A stretch of 18,295 nucleotides of DNA. Source: WYZ-LMO2 sp040514265. GTDB taxonomy: Archaea; Halobacteriota; Archaeoglobi; Archaeoglobales; Archaeoglobaceae. The stretch spans positions 1 to 18,295 of the forward strand of contig JBEVCD010000051.1 of the NCBI GenBank assembly GCA_040514265.1. Reading direction: 5' to 3'. Below are positions 1 through 6,297 of the stretch, piece by piece; position 1 is the first letter of the stretch; every line of letters starts with the position of its first letter. A program made the position numbers and the translations under genes. A model generated the notes under the pieces. The model saw nothing but the letters and a program-made list of their open reading frames with translations. It was not told where the DNA came from and made no database searches.

Positions 1-37
1 CTTTCTCAAACAGCCCGAGCTCCTCTATGAGCTTCAA
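1..37 (-). CDS. possible 5' end of a gene running off the left edge
   Basis: Reading leftwards from a TTG at 37, the minus strand stays open to the window edge and encodes a short helical N-terminus (MKLIEELGLFEK) whose codons resemble those of neighbouring genes. There is no ATG or GTG start and no clear ribosome binding site. The palindromic TATA-like box at 96-105 could serve both directions. On the plus strand the same bases can also be read as a gene tail ending at a TAA at 44-46, so the assignment is weak. Confidence 0.25.
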   Translation of the reverse strand, partial: MKLIEELGLFEK

Positions 38-95
38 ATTGGCTAAAATATCCTGCGGAGGATAAAGTTTACAGATCTCGAAACCTCAGCGCAAG

Positions 96-105
96 GGTTA
101 TAACC
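96..105 (+). promoter_or_regulatory. palindromic TATA box of the DUF151 gene
   Basis: GGTTATAACC is a perfect 10-base palindrome centred about 26 bases before the GTG start at 126. That is the spacing expected for a leaderless archaeal transcript. Being symmetric, it could also support leftward transcription. Confidence 0.55.
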
Positions 106-125
106 TACCAAAGCGATATTCAATT

Positions 126-563
126 GTGTTCATAGCCGAAGTGTTCGGGGTGTTTGCGGAAAAGAGTCTGCTCGGTTTCTCGCCGGTAGTAGTCCTGAGA
201 GCCGAGGACGGTAGGGTTCTGCCCATCTACATAGGAATAGCCGAAGCCGTAGCTATATACTCCGCCCTCCGCGGTGAGGTTCCGCCACGACCGATGACGC
301 ACGACCTGCTCGTCGACGTAATTTCGAAACTCAACGCGAGGGTTGAGAGGGTGATAATAGACGACCTGATAGACAACACGTTTTACGCGCGCATAATACT
401 GAAGCAAAACGATAAAGAGGTCGAGGTCGACGCCCGCCCGAGCGACAGCATAGCGCTAGCTGTCCGAACGGGCTGCCCTATATACATAGAAACTTCAGTC
501 CTCGACGAGGCTGGTAGAGAAGAAATTCCTGAAACGTTCGTCGAGTTCGGAAACATCGTCTAG
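126..563 (+). CDS. bifunctional nuclease (BFN/DUF151) domain protein
   Basis: This 145-residue protein is almost entirely one BFN (DUF151) domain. Visible family landmarks are the LPIYIG strand near residue 37, the PPRPMTHDLL segment near residues 53-62, the FYARI strand near residue 86 and the DARPSDSIALA motif near residues 101-111. The family is named after a plant enzyme reported to have RNase and DNase activity; the role of the archaeal single-domain members is not established, so nuclease activity here is inferred from family membership. Translation starts at a GTG about 26 bases downstream of a TATA box, suggesting a leaderless message. The gene converges on purA, and the two stop codons share a CTAG at 560-563, so there is no intergenic terminator. 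Confidence 0.85.
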   Translation: MFIAEVFGVFAEKSLLGFSPVVVLRAEDGRVLPIYIGIAEAVAIYSALRGEVPPRPMTHDLLVDVISKLNARVERVIIDDLIDNTFYARIILKQNDKEVEVDARPSDSIALAVRTGCPIYIETSVLDEAGREEIPETFVEFGNIV

Positions 564-1573
564 AGCTTCTCCTTCCGGAGGTCTATTATCTGCCTCACTT
601 CGGGACCCGTAGATATAAGCGTAACCGGAACCCTCACGTCCTCCTCCACCTGCTCGATGAACTTCTTGGCTTTCGGGGTCAGCTTCTCCCACTCCGTGAC
701 CCCGTAGCATTCCCTGTCGAGCTTGTCTATGCCGGTTATAGCCACCTGCGTAGCCCCGTTGATCATGGCGGAGTAGCGAGCCATCTTTCCGTCCCAGTAT
801 CCGACCCTCCTCTTCCTTCCCGTCACCGTTCCGTATTCGACGAGTCCGAGCTTCTCAGCCTCCTCCTCCGGCATCTCGGTCGGAAAAGGACCAGCACCTA
901 CGCGGGTGGGGAAGCACTTGAACACGACGACCACGTCGTCGACCTTTGTCGGACCTATTCCGACGTCCGATGCTATCGCCGATGCCGTCGTGTCCTTCGA
1001 GGTAACGTAGGGGTAAGTTCCGTAGTATAGGCTCAGTCCAAAGCCCTGGCTACCCTCCACGAGCACGAATTCGCCCCTGTCGAGAGCTTCGTTTATCTCA
1101 AGGGGGACGTCCGTCAGAAAGTCCTTCAGTTCCGGGACGTCCTTAGCCTGCTTCGCAACCCTCCTCACCCTGTCAACGTTCGCGGGTCCGCATCCGGTGC
1201 CGGTCGTCCCGATCTTTCCGCTCAAGTGCGCATCCTTCCTGTCCTCTTCTATGTGCTTCGGCTCTATTATGGCGCAGCGGTAGTCGATCCTCGCCCTGTC
1301 AGCTACGTTTAGGAGTTCCACCTCTCTTAGGAAGACATTCGGGTCCACGAGGACGCCGGCGCCGATGAGCAGCCGGGCTTCTCTGTAAACGAAGCCCGAC
1401 GGGATCATCCTGACCCCGAACTTCTTGCCCCCCACCTCTACCGTGTGTCCGGCGTTGGGACCGACCCCACCTCTGGCTATTATCCTCGGCCTGTCACTCT
1501 CCGCCAGATGCGCGATTATCTTCCCCTTGCCCTCGTCTCCCCAGAATCCTCCGACGACGATTGTCGCTGGCAT
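560..1573 (-). CDS. purA: adenylosuccinate synthetase
   Basis: This 337-residue enzyme catalyses GTP-dependent joining of IMP and aspartate to adenylosuccinate, the first committed step from IMP to AMP, in the cytosol. Seen directly: the N-terminal glycine loop GFWGDEGKGK (residues 9-18) with the catalytic Asp13, the NAGHTV segment with His43, the GTTGTGCGPA loop, the VEGSQGFGL segment and the TSKDTT motif. The length fits the short archaeal form, about 90 residues shorter than bacterial PurA. I start it at the ATG at 1573; a longer reading to 1723 adds 50 residues that run across tRNA-Gln and look nothing like PurA. A TATA box in a perfect palindrome lies 26 bases upstream, so the message is probably leaderless. 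The TAG stop overlaps the stop of the convergent DUF151 gene. Confidence 0.97.
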   Translation of the reverse strand: MPATIVVGGFWGDEGKGKIIAHLAESDRPRIIARGGVGPNAGHTVEVGGKKFGVRMIPSGFVYREARLLIGAGVLVDPNVFLREVELLNVADRARIDYRCAIIEPKHIEEDRKDAHLSGKIGTTGTGCGPANVDRVRRVAKQAKDVPELKDFLTDVPLEINEALDRGEFVLVEGSQGFGLSLYYGTYPYVTSKDTTASAIASDVGIGPTKVDDVVVVFKCFPTRVGAGPFPTEMPEEEAEKLGLVEYGTVTGRKRRVGYWDGKMARYSAMINGATQVAITGIDKLDRECYGVTEWEKLTPKAKKFIEQVEEDVRVPVTLISTGPEVRQIIDLRKEKL

Positions 1574-1589
1574 AAGGAGCCTCGTGATG

Positions 1590-1608
1590 CGCAACTTTAA
1601 AAGTTGCG
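1590..1608 (-). promoter_or_regulatory. purA promoter: TATA box inside a 19-base perfect palindrome
   Basis: CGCAACTTT-A-AAAGTTGCG has two 9-base arms around one central base. The central TTTTAAA (minus strand) is centred 26 bases before the purA ATG, as expected for a leaderless start. The outer GC-containing arms go beyond what a TATA box needs, so it may also be an operator. A tRNA-Gln 3' end lies just upstream. Confidence 0.6.
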
Positions 1609-1619
1609 GAAAGAGCACA

Positions 1620-1692
1620 TAGCCCCGGCCGGATTCGAACCGGCGTCGCCGGATCCAGAGTCCGGCAGGATTGACCACTACCCCACGGGGCT
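1620..1692 (-). tRNA. tRNA-Gln (CTG)
   Basis: The minus strand folds as a complete cloverleaf: acceptor AGCCCCG pairs with CGGGGCT, the anticodon stem CCGGA/TCCGG closes a seven-base loop CTCTGGA with anticodon CTG, and the T arm is GCCGG-TTCGAAT-CCGGC. The discriminator is A (base 1620) and CCA is not encoded. It reads codon CAG. A TATA-like box lies about 25 bases upstream at 1714-1722. Confidence 0.95.
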
Positions 1693-1703
1693 TCGGTGAT
1701 GTT

Positions 1704-2207
1704 TCACCTCCTCGATTTATCAAGCTTTTGCTCCTCCTCTATCTCTCTGTTAAGCTTGTCGTCGAGTTCGAGGAGGACTTTGACGATCGTGAAGTAAAGC
1801 TCGGACAGCTCTTCTTTGTTCCACCGTGCGTACTTGAATATCAGCTCGTCGATCCGCTTCTGCAGTTGACCCATACGGTACAGGATGTAGAGCAGGTCCT
1901 CTATCGTGCTGCTGAACGTAAACTCCACTCCCCTCTTCCTCTCGTACAACCAGGCTCGCCTTATCGTCTCGCCAAGCGTCCCGTAGTCGAGCTGCAGCAG
2001 GTCCTTGCGATGTCTGAAGAGTTCCTCCAGCTCGTATCTGTTCGGGAGGACTATTTCGTTGACGATAGCCGAAAGCTCGACGAGGCGTGTGAAGAGCAAG
2101 TAAAACAGGGGATTGAATATGTGCCTGACCCTTTTCAAGTTCTTAGCTCTCTCTATAAGCTCCCTGTCGAACAGCTCTCTGAGCTCCCTCTCAAAATCTT
2201 CGATCAC
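1704..2207 (-). CDS. unrecognised helical protein, 167 residues
   Basis: I do not recognise a family. The product looks almost wholly alpha-helical and strongly charged, with a rather hydrophobic stretch NPLFYLLFTRLVEL and an acidic/basic C-terminal helix ending EEEQKLDKSRR. No signal peptide, cysteine motif or catalytic signature is visible, and I see no clear transmembrane helix. The reading frame is open back to 2363, but that would overlap the metG start and promoter. I chose the GTG at 2207 because a TATTTAAA box lies 27 bases upstream, matching the spacing at neighbouring leaderless genes. It is divergent from metG and ends 11 bases before tRNA-Gln. The base composition resembles that of its neighbours, with no sign of transfer. 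It is probably a real gene, function unknown. Confidence 0.7.
   Translation of the reverse strand: MIEDFERELRELFDRELIERAKNLKRVRHIFNPLFYLLFTRLVELSAIVNEIVLPNRYELEELFRHRKDLLQLDYGTLGETIRRAWLYERKRGVEFTFSSTIEDLLYILYRMGQLQKRIDELIFKYARWNKEELSELYFTIVKVLLELDDKLNREIEEEQKLDKSRR
1714..1722 (-). promoter_or_regulatory. TATA box of tRNA-Gln, inside the upstream gene's end
   Basis: Minus-strand GATAAATCG is centred about 25 bases upstream of the tRNA 5' end at 1692. It lies in the last codons of the upstream gene, whose stop is at 1704-1706. Confidence 0.45.
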
Positions 2208-2224
2208 AATGGACTTAGAAGTGG

Positions 2225-2241
2225 AGATTTTTAAATAATCT
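2225..2241 (-). promoter_or_regulatory. TATA box with flanking inverted repeat for the helical gene
   Basis: AGATT and AATCT arms flank a seven-base TTTAAAT core. The core is centred about 27 bases before the GTG at 2207, and this sets the chosen start. Confidence 0.5.
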
Positions 2242-2314
2242 TTCGCTACTGCCGCTTTAATAAACCTCCACACCCCGCCCTTCGATGGAAGTCCCGACTC
2301 TACCCAGCAAGACC

Positions 2315-2330
2315 AAATCCTAATAAATCC
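2315..2330 (+). promoter_or_regulatory. metG TATA region
   Basis: AATAAA at 2322-2327 lies about 25 bases before the metG ATG and is flanked by a direct repeat of AAATCC (2315-2320 and 2325-2330). A second TATA-like stretch, TTTAATAAACC at 2256-2266, is not at the right distance from any start and may be an alternative or unused promoter. Confidence 0.45.
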
Positions 2331-2349
2331 GCCAGCTCGATTCGCAGCC

Positions 2350-4299
2350 ATGAAGCTCGTCACTTGCGGACTCCCTTACGCTAACGGGAAAGCGCACATC
2401 GGCCACCTGCGCACGTACGTACCGGCAGACGTTTACGTTAGGTACCTGCGAATGATGGGGGAAGAAGTTGTCTTCGTCTGCGGCAGCGACTGTCACGGGA
2501 CGCCGATAGTTGTAAACGCTGAGAGGGAGGGGGTAACGCCGAAGCAACTCGTCGACAGGTATCACGAACACTTTCAGCGAGTCTTCAAAGCTCTCGACAT
2601 CGAGTTCGACTTTTACGGCAGAACGGACGCCGACTACCACCACCGCAGAACGCAGGAAATCGTCAAGGCGATGATAGATAACGGATACGTGTACCCCAAA
2701 GAGATAGAGCTCGCGTACTGTCCGAAGTGCGAGCGCTTTCTGCCGGACAGATACGTCGAGGGTGTGTGTCCGTACTGCGGAGCGACTGCGAGGGGCGACG
2801 AGTGCGACCAGGGTTGCGGCAGACATCTGGAGCCCGGAGAAATTCTGCAGCCCCGCTGCAAGATATGCGGAACTCCGGCCGTCTTCAGGAAGCAGAAGCA
2901 CTACTTCTTCAAGCTCACGGATTTCAAAGACTTCCTCGAAGATTTCCTCGAAAAACTCAGGGGCACCGAAAACGCGCTGAACTACGCGAAGCAGTTTGTG
3001 AAGAACCTCAGGGACTGGTGCATAACCCGAAACCTGGAATGGGGTGTGAAGTTCCCAGGAGAGGAAAATCTCGTCGTTTACGTGTGGGTCGACGCGCCGA
3101 TCGGTTACATAAGCTTCACGGAAAAAGCCTGCGAGAACAGCTGCGACTGGGAGGCTATATGGAAGAGGGGAGAAGCCGAAATCGTGCACTTCATCGGTCT
3201 GGATATCGTTTACCACCACTGCATATTCTGGCCAGCGATGCTTAAAGCTGCGGGATACTCGTTACCCACAGCCGTCGTCGCGAGCGGCATGGTGAAGGTC
3301 GAGGGAAAGACGTTCTCCAAGAGTCGCGGTTACGTCGTATGGGTCGAGGACGACTACCTGGCTGCCGGCTTTGAGCCGGACTACCTCAGATATTACATAG
3401 TCAGTTACACAAGCCACCAGAAGGACCTGAACTTTTCCTGGGAGGTCTTCAGGGAGAAGGTAAACAACGAGCTCATAGCGACGCTCGGAAACTTCCTGTA
3501 CCGCGTTATGCACTTTGCGTGGCGAAACTTCGGCGAAGTGAGGATGGAAGTGGACGAGGAGATTCTGAAAAGGATAAGAGAGACGAGGGAACGCATAGAG
3601 ACCGCTTTGAGCAAGTGGGAGTTCAAGGATGTGTGCGACGCCTTTATGGAGCTTGCGGGCTTCGGAAATGTCTACTTCCAGAATGCGAAGCCATGGGATG
3701 CGATAAAGGTCGACAGAAAGCGAGCCGAAAAAGCCGTCGCGAACTGCCTGCAGCTCGCGAAAGCTCTCGTTATCTTCGCGTATCCGGTAATGCCGAGGAG
3801 CATGCAGAGGGTGGCAAAGGTTTTAGGTCTCGACCTCAGCAGCTGCACGCTCGACGATGCGGAGAGGGTTGACGAGGTCGTAAGGGTTTCCAAGCCGGAG
3901 GTTCCGTTCAGGAAGGTCGAAGACTCGAAGATAGAGGAACTTCAGAAGGTTATGAAGAGGAGGTTCGGCGGTATGGAGGAGATCTCAATAGAGGACTTTC
4001 AGAAGCTCGACATAAGGGTGGGGAGAGTTGTCAGCGCTGAGAGAATCCCGAAGAGTCGGAAACTCCTGAGGCTCGAAGTCGACGTGGGTGGCGAGATCAG
4101 GCAGATAGTTGCGGGAATTGCAGAAACTTACGAGCCGGAGGAGCTTAAGGGCAAACTGGTCGTAGTTCTTACGAACATAAAGCCCGCAAAATTGATGGGT
4201 GTGGAGAGCAGGGGTATGCTGCTCGCAGCCGACGTCGACGGCAAGGCTGTACTCCTCGTCCCAGAAAAAGAAGTCGAACCCGGAACTAAGATTCGCTGA
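2350..4299 (+). CDS. metG: methionyl-tRNA synthetase with fused C-terminal tRNA-binding domain
   Basis: This 649-residue cytosolic class I synthetase charges tRNA-Met with methionine using ATP. Seen directly: the HIGH motif at residues 16-19; a zinc-binding insert with cysteine pairs at 124/127, 140/143, 152/156 and 170/173; and the KMSKS-type loop, here TFSKS at 321-325. An all-helical anticodon-binding region follows, with a C-terminal OB-fold tRNA-binding domain from about residue 545 (DIRVGRVV onward). Some archaea encode that domain as a separate protein; here it is fused, as in many bacterial enzymes. The ATG at 2350 opens directly into the first Rossmann strand. A TATA box 25 bases upstream suggests a leaderless, single-gene transcript. 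Its 3' end faces the end of a minus-strand operon. Confidence 0.98.
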   Translation: MKLVTCGLPYANGKAHIGHLRTYVPADVYVRYLRMMGEEVVFVCGSDCHGTPIVVNAEREGVTPKQLVDRYHEHFQRVFKALDIEFDFYGRTDADYHHRRTQEIVKAMIDNGYVYPKEIELAYCPKCERFLPDRYVEGVCPYCGATARGDECDQGCGRHLEPGEILQPRCKICGTPAVFRKQKHYFFKLTDFKDFLEDFLEKLRGTENALNYAKQFVKNLRDWCITRNLEWGVKFPGEENLVVYVWVDAPIGYISFTEKACENSCDWEAIWKRGEAEIVHFIGLDIVYHHCIFWPAMLKAAGYSLPTAVVASGMVKVEGKTFSKSRGYVVWVEDDYLAAGFEPDYLRYYIVSYTSHQKDLNFSWEVFREKVNNELIATLGNFLYRVMHFAWRNFGEVRMEVDEEILKRIRETRERIETALSKWEFKDVCDAFMELAGFGNVYFQNAKPWDAIKVDRKRAEKAVANCLQLAKALVIFAYPVMPRSMQRVAKVLGLDLSSCTLDDAERVDEVVRVSKPEVPFRKVEDSKIEELQKVMKRRFGGMEEISIEDFQKLDIRVGRVVSAERIPKSRKLLRLEVDVGGEIRQIVAGIAETYEPEELKGKLVVVLTNIKPAKLMGVESRGMLLAADVDGKAVLLVPEKEVEPGTKIR

Positions 4300-4420
4300 A
4301 CGATCGCTATTCCGACCAGAACAAGCGTGGCTGCAGCGAATCCGTGAACGTTCGCGACTACGAGTATCGCCGCAACGATACCGCCGCAACGGCGATCGCG
4401 AGGAGCACGTAGTTCAGCAT
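4297..4420 (-). pseudogene. small two-helix membrane protein, apparently frameshifted
   Basis: An ATG at 4420-4418 overlaps the stop of the HD-domain gene (ATGCTGA), the coupling expected of a last operon gene. The frame reads MLNYVLLAIAVAAV, a clear membrane helix, then hits a stop after 20 residues. In another frame the hydrophobic sequence resumes (VAAILVVANVHGFAAATLVL, then VGIAIVQRIL), giving the rest of a two-helix protein. The switch falls on a 14-base imperfect tandem repeat at 4365-4392; removing one copy restores a single frame through both helices. The true 3' end is unclear, because the restored frame has no stop until 4128, inside metG antisense. The family is not recognised. It could be a broken gene, a sequencing error or a chance reading. 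Confidence 0.45.
4365..4392. repeat. 14-base imperfect tandem repeat
   Basis: TATCGCCGCAACGA is followed directly by TACCGCCGCAACGG, with 12 of 14 positions identical. The length is not a multiple of three. It coincides with the frame switch in the small membrane gene. Confidence 0.8.
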
Positions 4421-4953
4421 TCCATGGCTCTTTCGATTTCCTCCTTCATCCTCTTTGCCCTCTCCTTGGTAACCTCAGTCAGCCAGCGGAGCTCGGGGTT
4501 GCGCGCGTCGATCTCGTCGAGTCTGCGTATGAAGTCCTCGAAGCTCCCATGTCTGCTCCCGAACGTCAGGTTGTCTGCGTAGCTGACGATCTTCTCCTCA
4601 AGCGTTTTGGGGATGTAGTCTCTCGCCTCCAATCCGAGTTTCGCAGCCTCCTCCGCTCTCAGCCCTGCGCTGAAGTGTCGCTCCGCAATTCTGACAATTC
4701 TCTCGTCGACACCCTCGCGTCGGAGAATTTCGGAGGACGCTAAGAAGTGTCTGAACGGGTCGTGCGTTACCGCTCTACCTATGTCGTGCAGCAGGGCACC
4801 GACCCTAACGAGTTCAACGTCCACGTCTCTGCACCTCGCGACCTTCTCGGCTATCTTCACCGCAAGCTCTGCTACGGCTATACAGTGCCTCCTGACGTCT
4901 TCGCTCAGACCGTACTTGTCCCAGAGCTTCTCAACCCACTCTGGAACCTTCAT
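4414..4953 (-). CDS. HD-domain protein (archaeal HDIG family), putative phosphohydrolase
   Basis: This 179-residue protein has the HD metal-phosphohydrolase layout: His23 in RRHCIAV, the paired His56-Asp57 in LLHDIGR, a further His near residue 93 in ERHFSAG, and an Asp near residue 128 in YADNL. These should hold one or two metal ions for hydrolysis of a phosphate ester; the substrate is unknown. It looks like the stand-alone archaeal HDIG proteins of about 180 residues. I start at the ATG at 4953 because it overlaps the upstream channel gene's stop as ATGA; a GTG at 4962 would add three residues. It is the fourth gene of a minus-strand operon and is followed by an overlapping small membrane frame. 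Confidence 0.85.
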   Translation of the reverse strand: MKVPEWVEKLWDKYGLSEDVRRHCIAVAELAVKIAEKVARCRDVDVELVRVGALLHDIGRAVTHDPFRHFLASSEILRREGVDERIVRIAERHFSAGLRAEEAAKLGLEARDYIPKTLEEKIVSYADNLTFGSRHGSFEDFIRRLDEIDARNPELRWLTEVTKERAKRMKEEIERAMEC

Positions 4954-5864
4954 TCTTTGCACATCATGTAGAGAACGTCTCCCTTCTCGATCTCGGTGTC
5001 TGCAGACGGCAGGAGAATTCTCTCACCCCTCACGATTGCGACGACTAGGCAGCCGGTTTTTCTCGGAAGGTCTAATTCTTTGAGCGTCTTTCCCGCGAAC
5101 TCGTCTCCAGCTACTATCTTCTCGATTCTCAAAGCGACTCTGCCGCTGAATATGGTCTCAACAAGCTCGACCTCGGGCCTTCCGGTAACTATCGCCGCAA
5201 TCTTTTGAGCCGCATCGGCGTATGGAGAAAGCAGCACATCGATCTTCGCTAACCTGAGCTTGCTCTCTGCCTCCGGGCTTCGCAGTATCGCAACGGTTTT
5301 GACGTTCGGGTTGAGTTCCTTGGCTGCGAGTGATGTGAAGGCGTTGTTCGCATCGTTCATGCAGCAGACAATGGCAAAAGCTCTCCTGATACCAGCTTTT
5401 TCGAGTGTGGCGGTGTCTGTAGCATCTCCGTGGACTGCGAGAAAGCCGTCCTCTCTCGCGAGGCTTACCTTGCCGGCATCGCTGTCAACGACCACAACTC
5501 TCTCCTTCGGGAGACTCCTTACGACCTCCTTCCCCATAACGCCGTAGCCGCAGACTATCACGTGGTTTCTCATCCCTTCGATCATACTCTCCCACCTTCT
5601 CTTCGATAGCTCGAAGACGGAGCTCATCGCAACGTTCACGGCGTAGAAGAAGATTCCGATGCCGAAGAGCATGAGGAACATCGATACCGTTCTTCCAGCT
5701 CTGCTCATCTCGTGTATTTCGCTGTATCCGGTTGTGGTTATAGTTATAACTGTCATGTAGAGGCAATCGAACCAGTCCCAGCCTTCCACGATCCTGTAGG
5801 CTAGGGTTCCTCCGATTATCGTCGCGAACAGCAGTGCAAAAACGTTGCGAAAGCGAGCAATCAT
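4950..5864 (-). CDS. two-helix potassium channel with cytoplasmic RCK (TrkA-N/TrkA-C) domains
   Basis: This 304-residue protein has the MthK-like plan: membrane helix 1 (about residues 6-25), a pore loop with selectivity filter TITTTGYSE at 41-49, membrane helix 2 (about 59-83), an RCK N-domain from about residue 100 with the Rossmann glycines in VIVCGYGVMG, the VVVVDSD strand and GDATD motif near 146-150, and a TrkA-C domain from about residue 215. It should be a tetrameric plasma-membrane K+ channel gated by a ligand bound to the cytoplasmic ring. The filter reads TTGYSE where the classical one is TVGYGD, so K+ selectivity is inferred, not certain. The ATG overlaps the ACT gene's stop (ATGA, 5864-5861), so the two are translationally coupled. 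Confidence 0.9.
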   Translation of the reverse strand: MIARFRNVFALLFATIIGGTLAYRIVEGWDWFDCLYMTVITITTTGYSEIHEMSRAGRTVSMFLMLFGIGIFFYAVNVAMSSVFELSKRRWESMIEGMRNHVIVCGYGVMGKEVVRSLPKERVVVVDSDAGKVSLAREDGFLAVHGDATDTATLEKAGIRRAFAIVCCMNDANNAFTSLAAKELNPNVKTVAILRSPEAESKLRLAKIDVLLSPYADAAQKIAAIVTGRPEVELVETIFSGRVALRIEKIVAGDEFAGKTLKELDLPRKTGCLVVAIVRGERILLPSADTEIEKGDVLYMMCKE

Positions 5865-6274
5865 TCGATTCTGCCCTTGAATAGCACGCCCAGATTCGAG
5901 AGTATCTCCTTCGCCTTCTCGTTGTCGCTAACGCGCATGATTATCAGAGCTTTGTGCTTCTCCGAAGTGAACGCGTAGCAGTACTCTATGTTCACGCCAG
6001 CGTCGCCGAGGGCTTTCGCTATTCTGTACAGGGCTCCCGGCTTGTCTTCGACTTCCACAGCTATCACGTCCGTGAGGCTCACGGTAAAGCCAGCCTCCTT
6101 CAGCGCCTTGTAGGCTTCTTCGGTTTTGTCCACGACCATCCTGATTATACCGAAGTCTCCGGCTTCGGCTATGGTGAACGCTCTGAGGTTTATCCCCTTC
6201 TCGTAGAGCTTCTCAGTCACCGAAGCGAGTCTGCCGGGTTTATTCTCTACGAAAACCGATATCTGCTTTAGCAT
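5861..6274 (-). CDS. double ACT-domain protein
   Basis: The 137 residues form two tandem ACT domains, about 1-68 and 69-137. Each begins with the characteristic strand and ligand loop (ISVFVENKPGRLASV and VIAVEVEDKPGALYRI), where the conserved glycine and leucine bind a small molecule, usually an amino acid. No catalytic domain is attached, so it is probably a regulator or sensor. Stand-alone double-ACT proteins are often found beside phenylacetate-CoA ligase genes in archaea, as here, which suggests a link to aromatic amino acid or aryl-acid metabolism; that link is inference. It starts 23 bases after paaK and overlaps the channel gene, so it is an operon member. Confidence 0.88.
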   Translation of the reverse strand: MLKQISVFVENKPGRLASVTEKLYEKGINLRAFTIAEAGDFGIIRMVVDKTEEAYKALKEAGFTVSLTDVIAVEVEDKPGALYRIAKALGDAGVNIEYCYAFTSEKHKALIIMRVSDNEKAKEILSNLGVLFKGRIE

Positions 6275-6297
6275 GCGTAAAATTCCCCCGAAATTTT

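Noticed and set aside
1574..1723. 50-residue N-terminal extension of purA
   Set aside because: It runs through tRNA-Gln, contains translated tRNA sequence, and the ATG at 1573 opens directly into the PurA glycine loop with a promoter just upstream.
2208..2363. 52-residue upstream extension of the helical gene
   Set aside because: It crosses the metG start and both divergent promoters; the GTG at 2207 has a well-placed TATA box.
2320..3219. 299-residue open frame antisense to metG
   Set aside because: It is a shadow of the strongly supported metG coding frame; the protein has no recognisable domain and its start would lie inside metG.
3985..4389. 134-residue minus-strand frame across the end of metG
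   Set aside because: It is arginine and cysteine rich without domain features and mostly antisense to metG. The hydrophobic small-gene reading in the neighbouring frames fits better.
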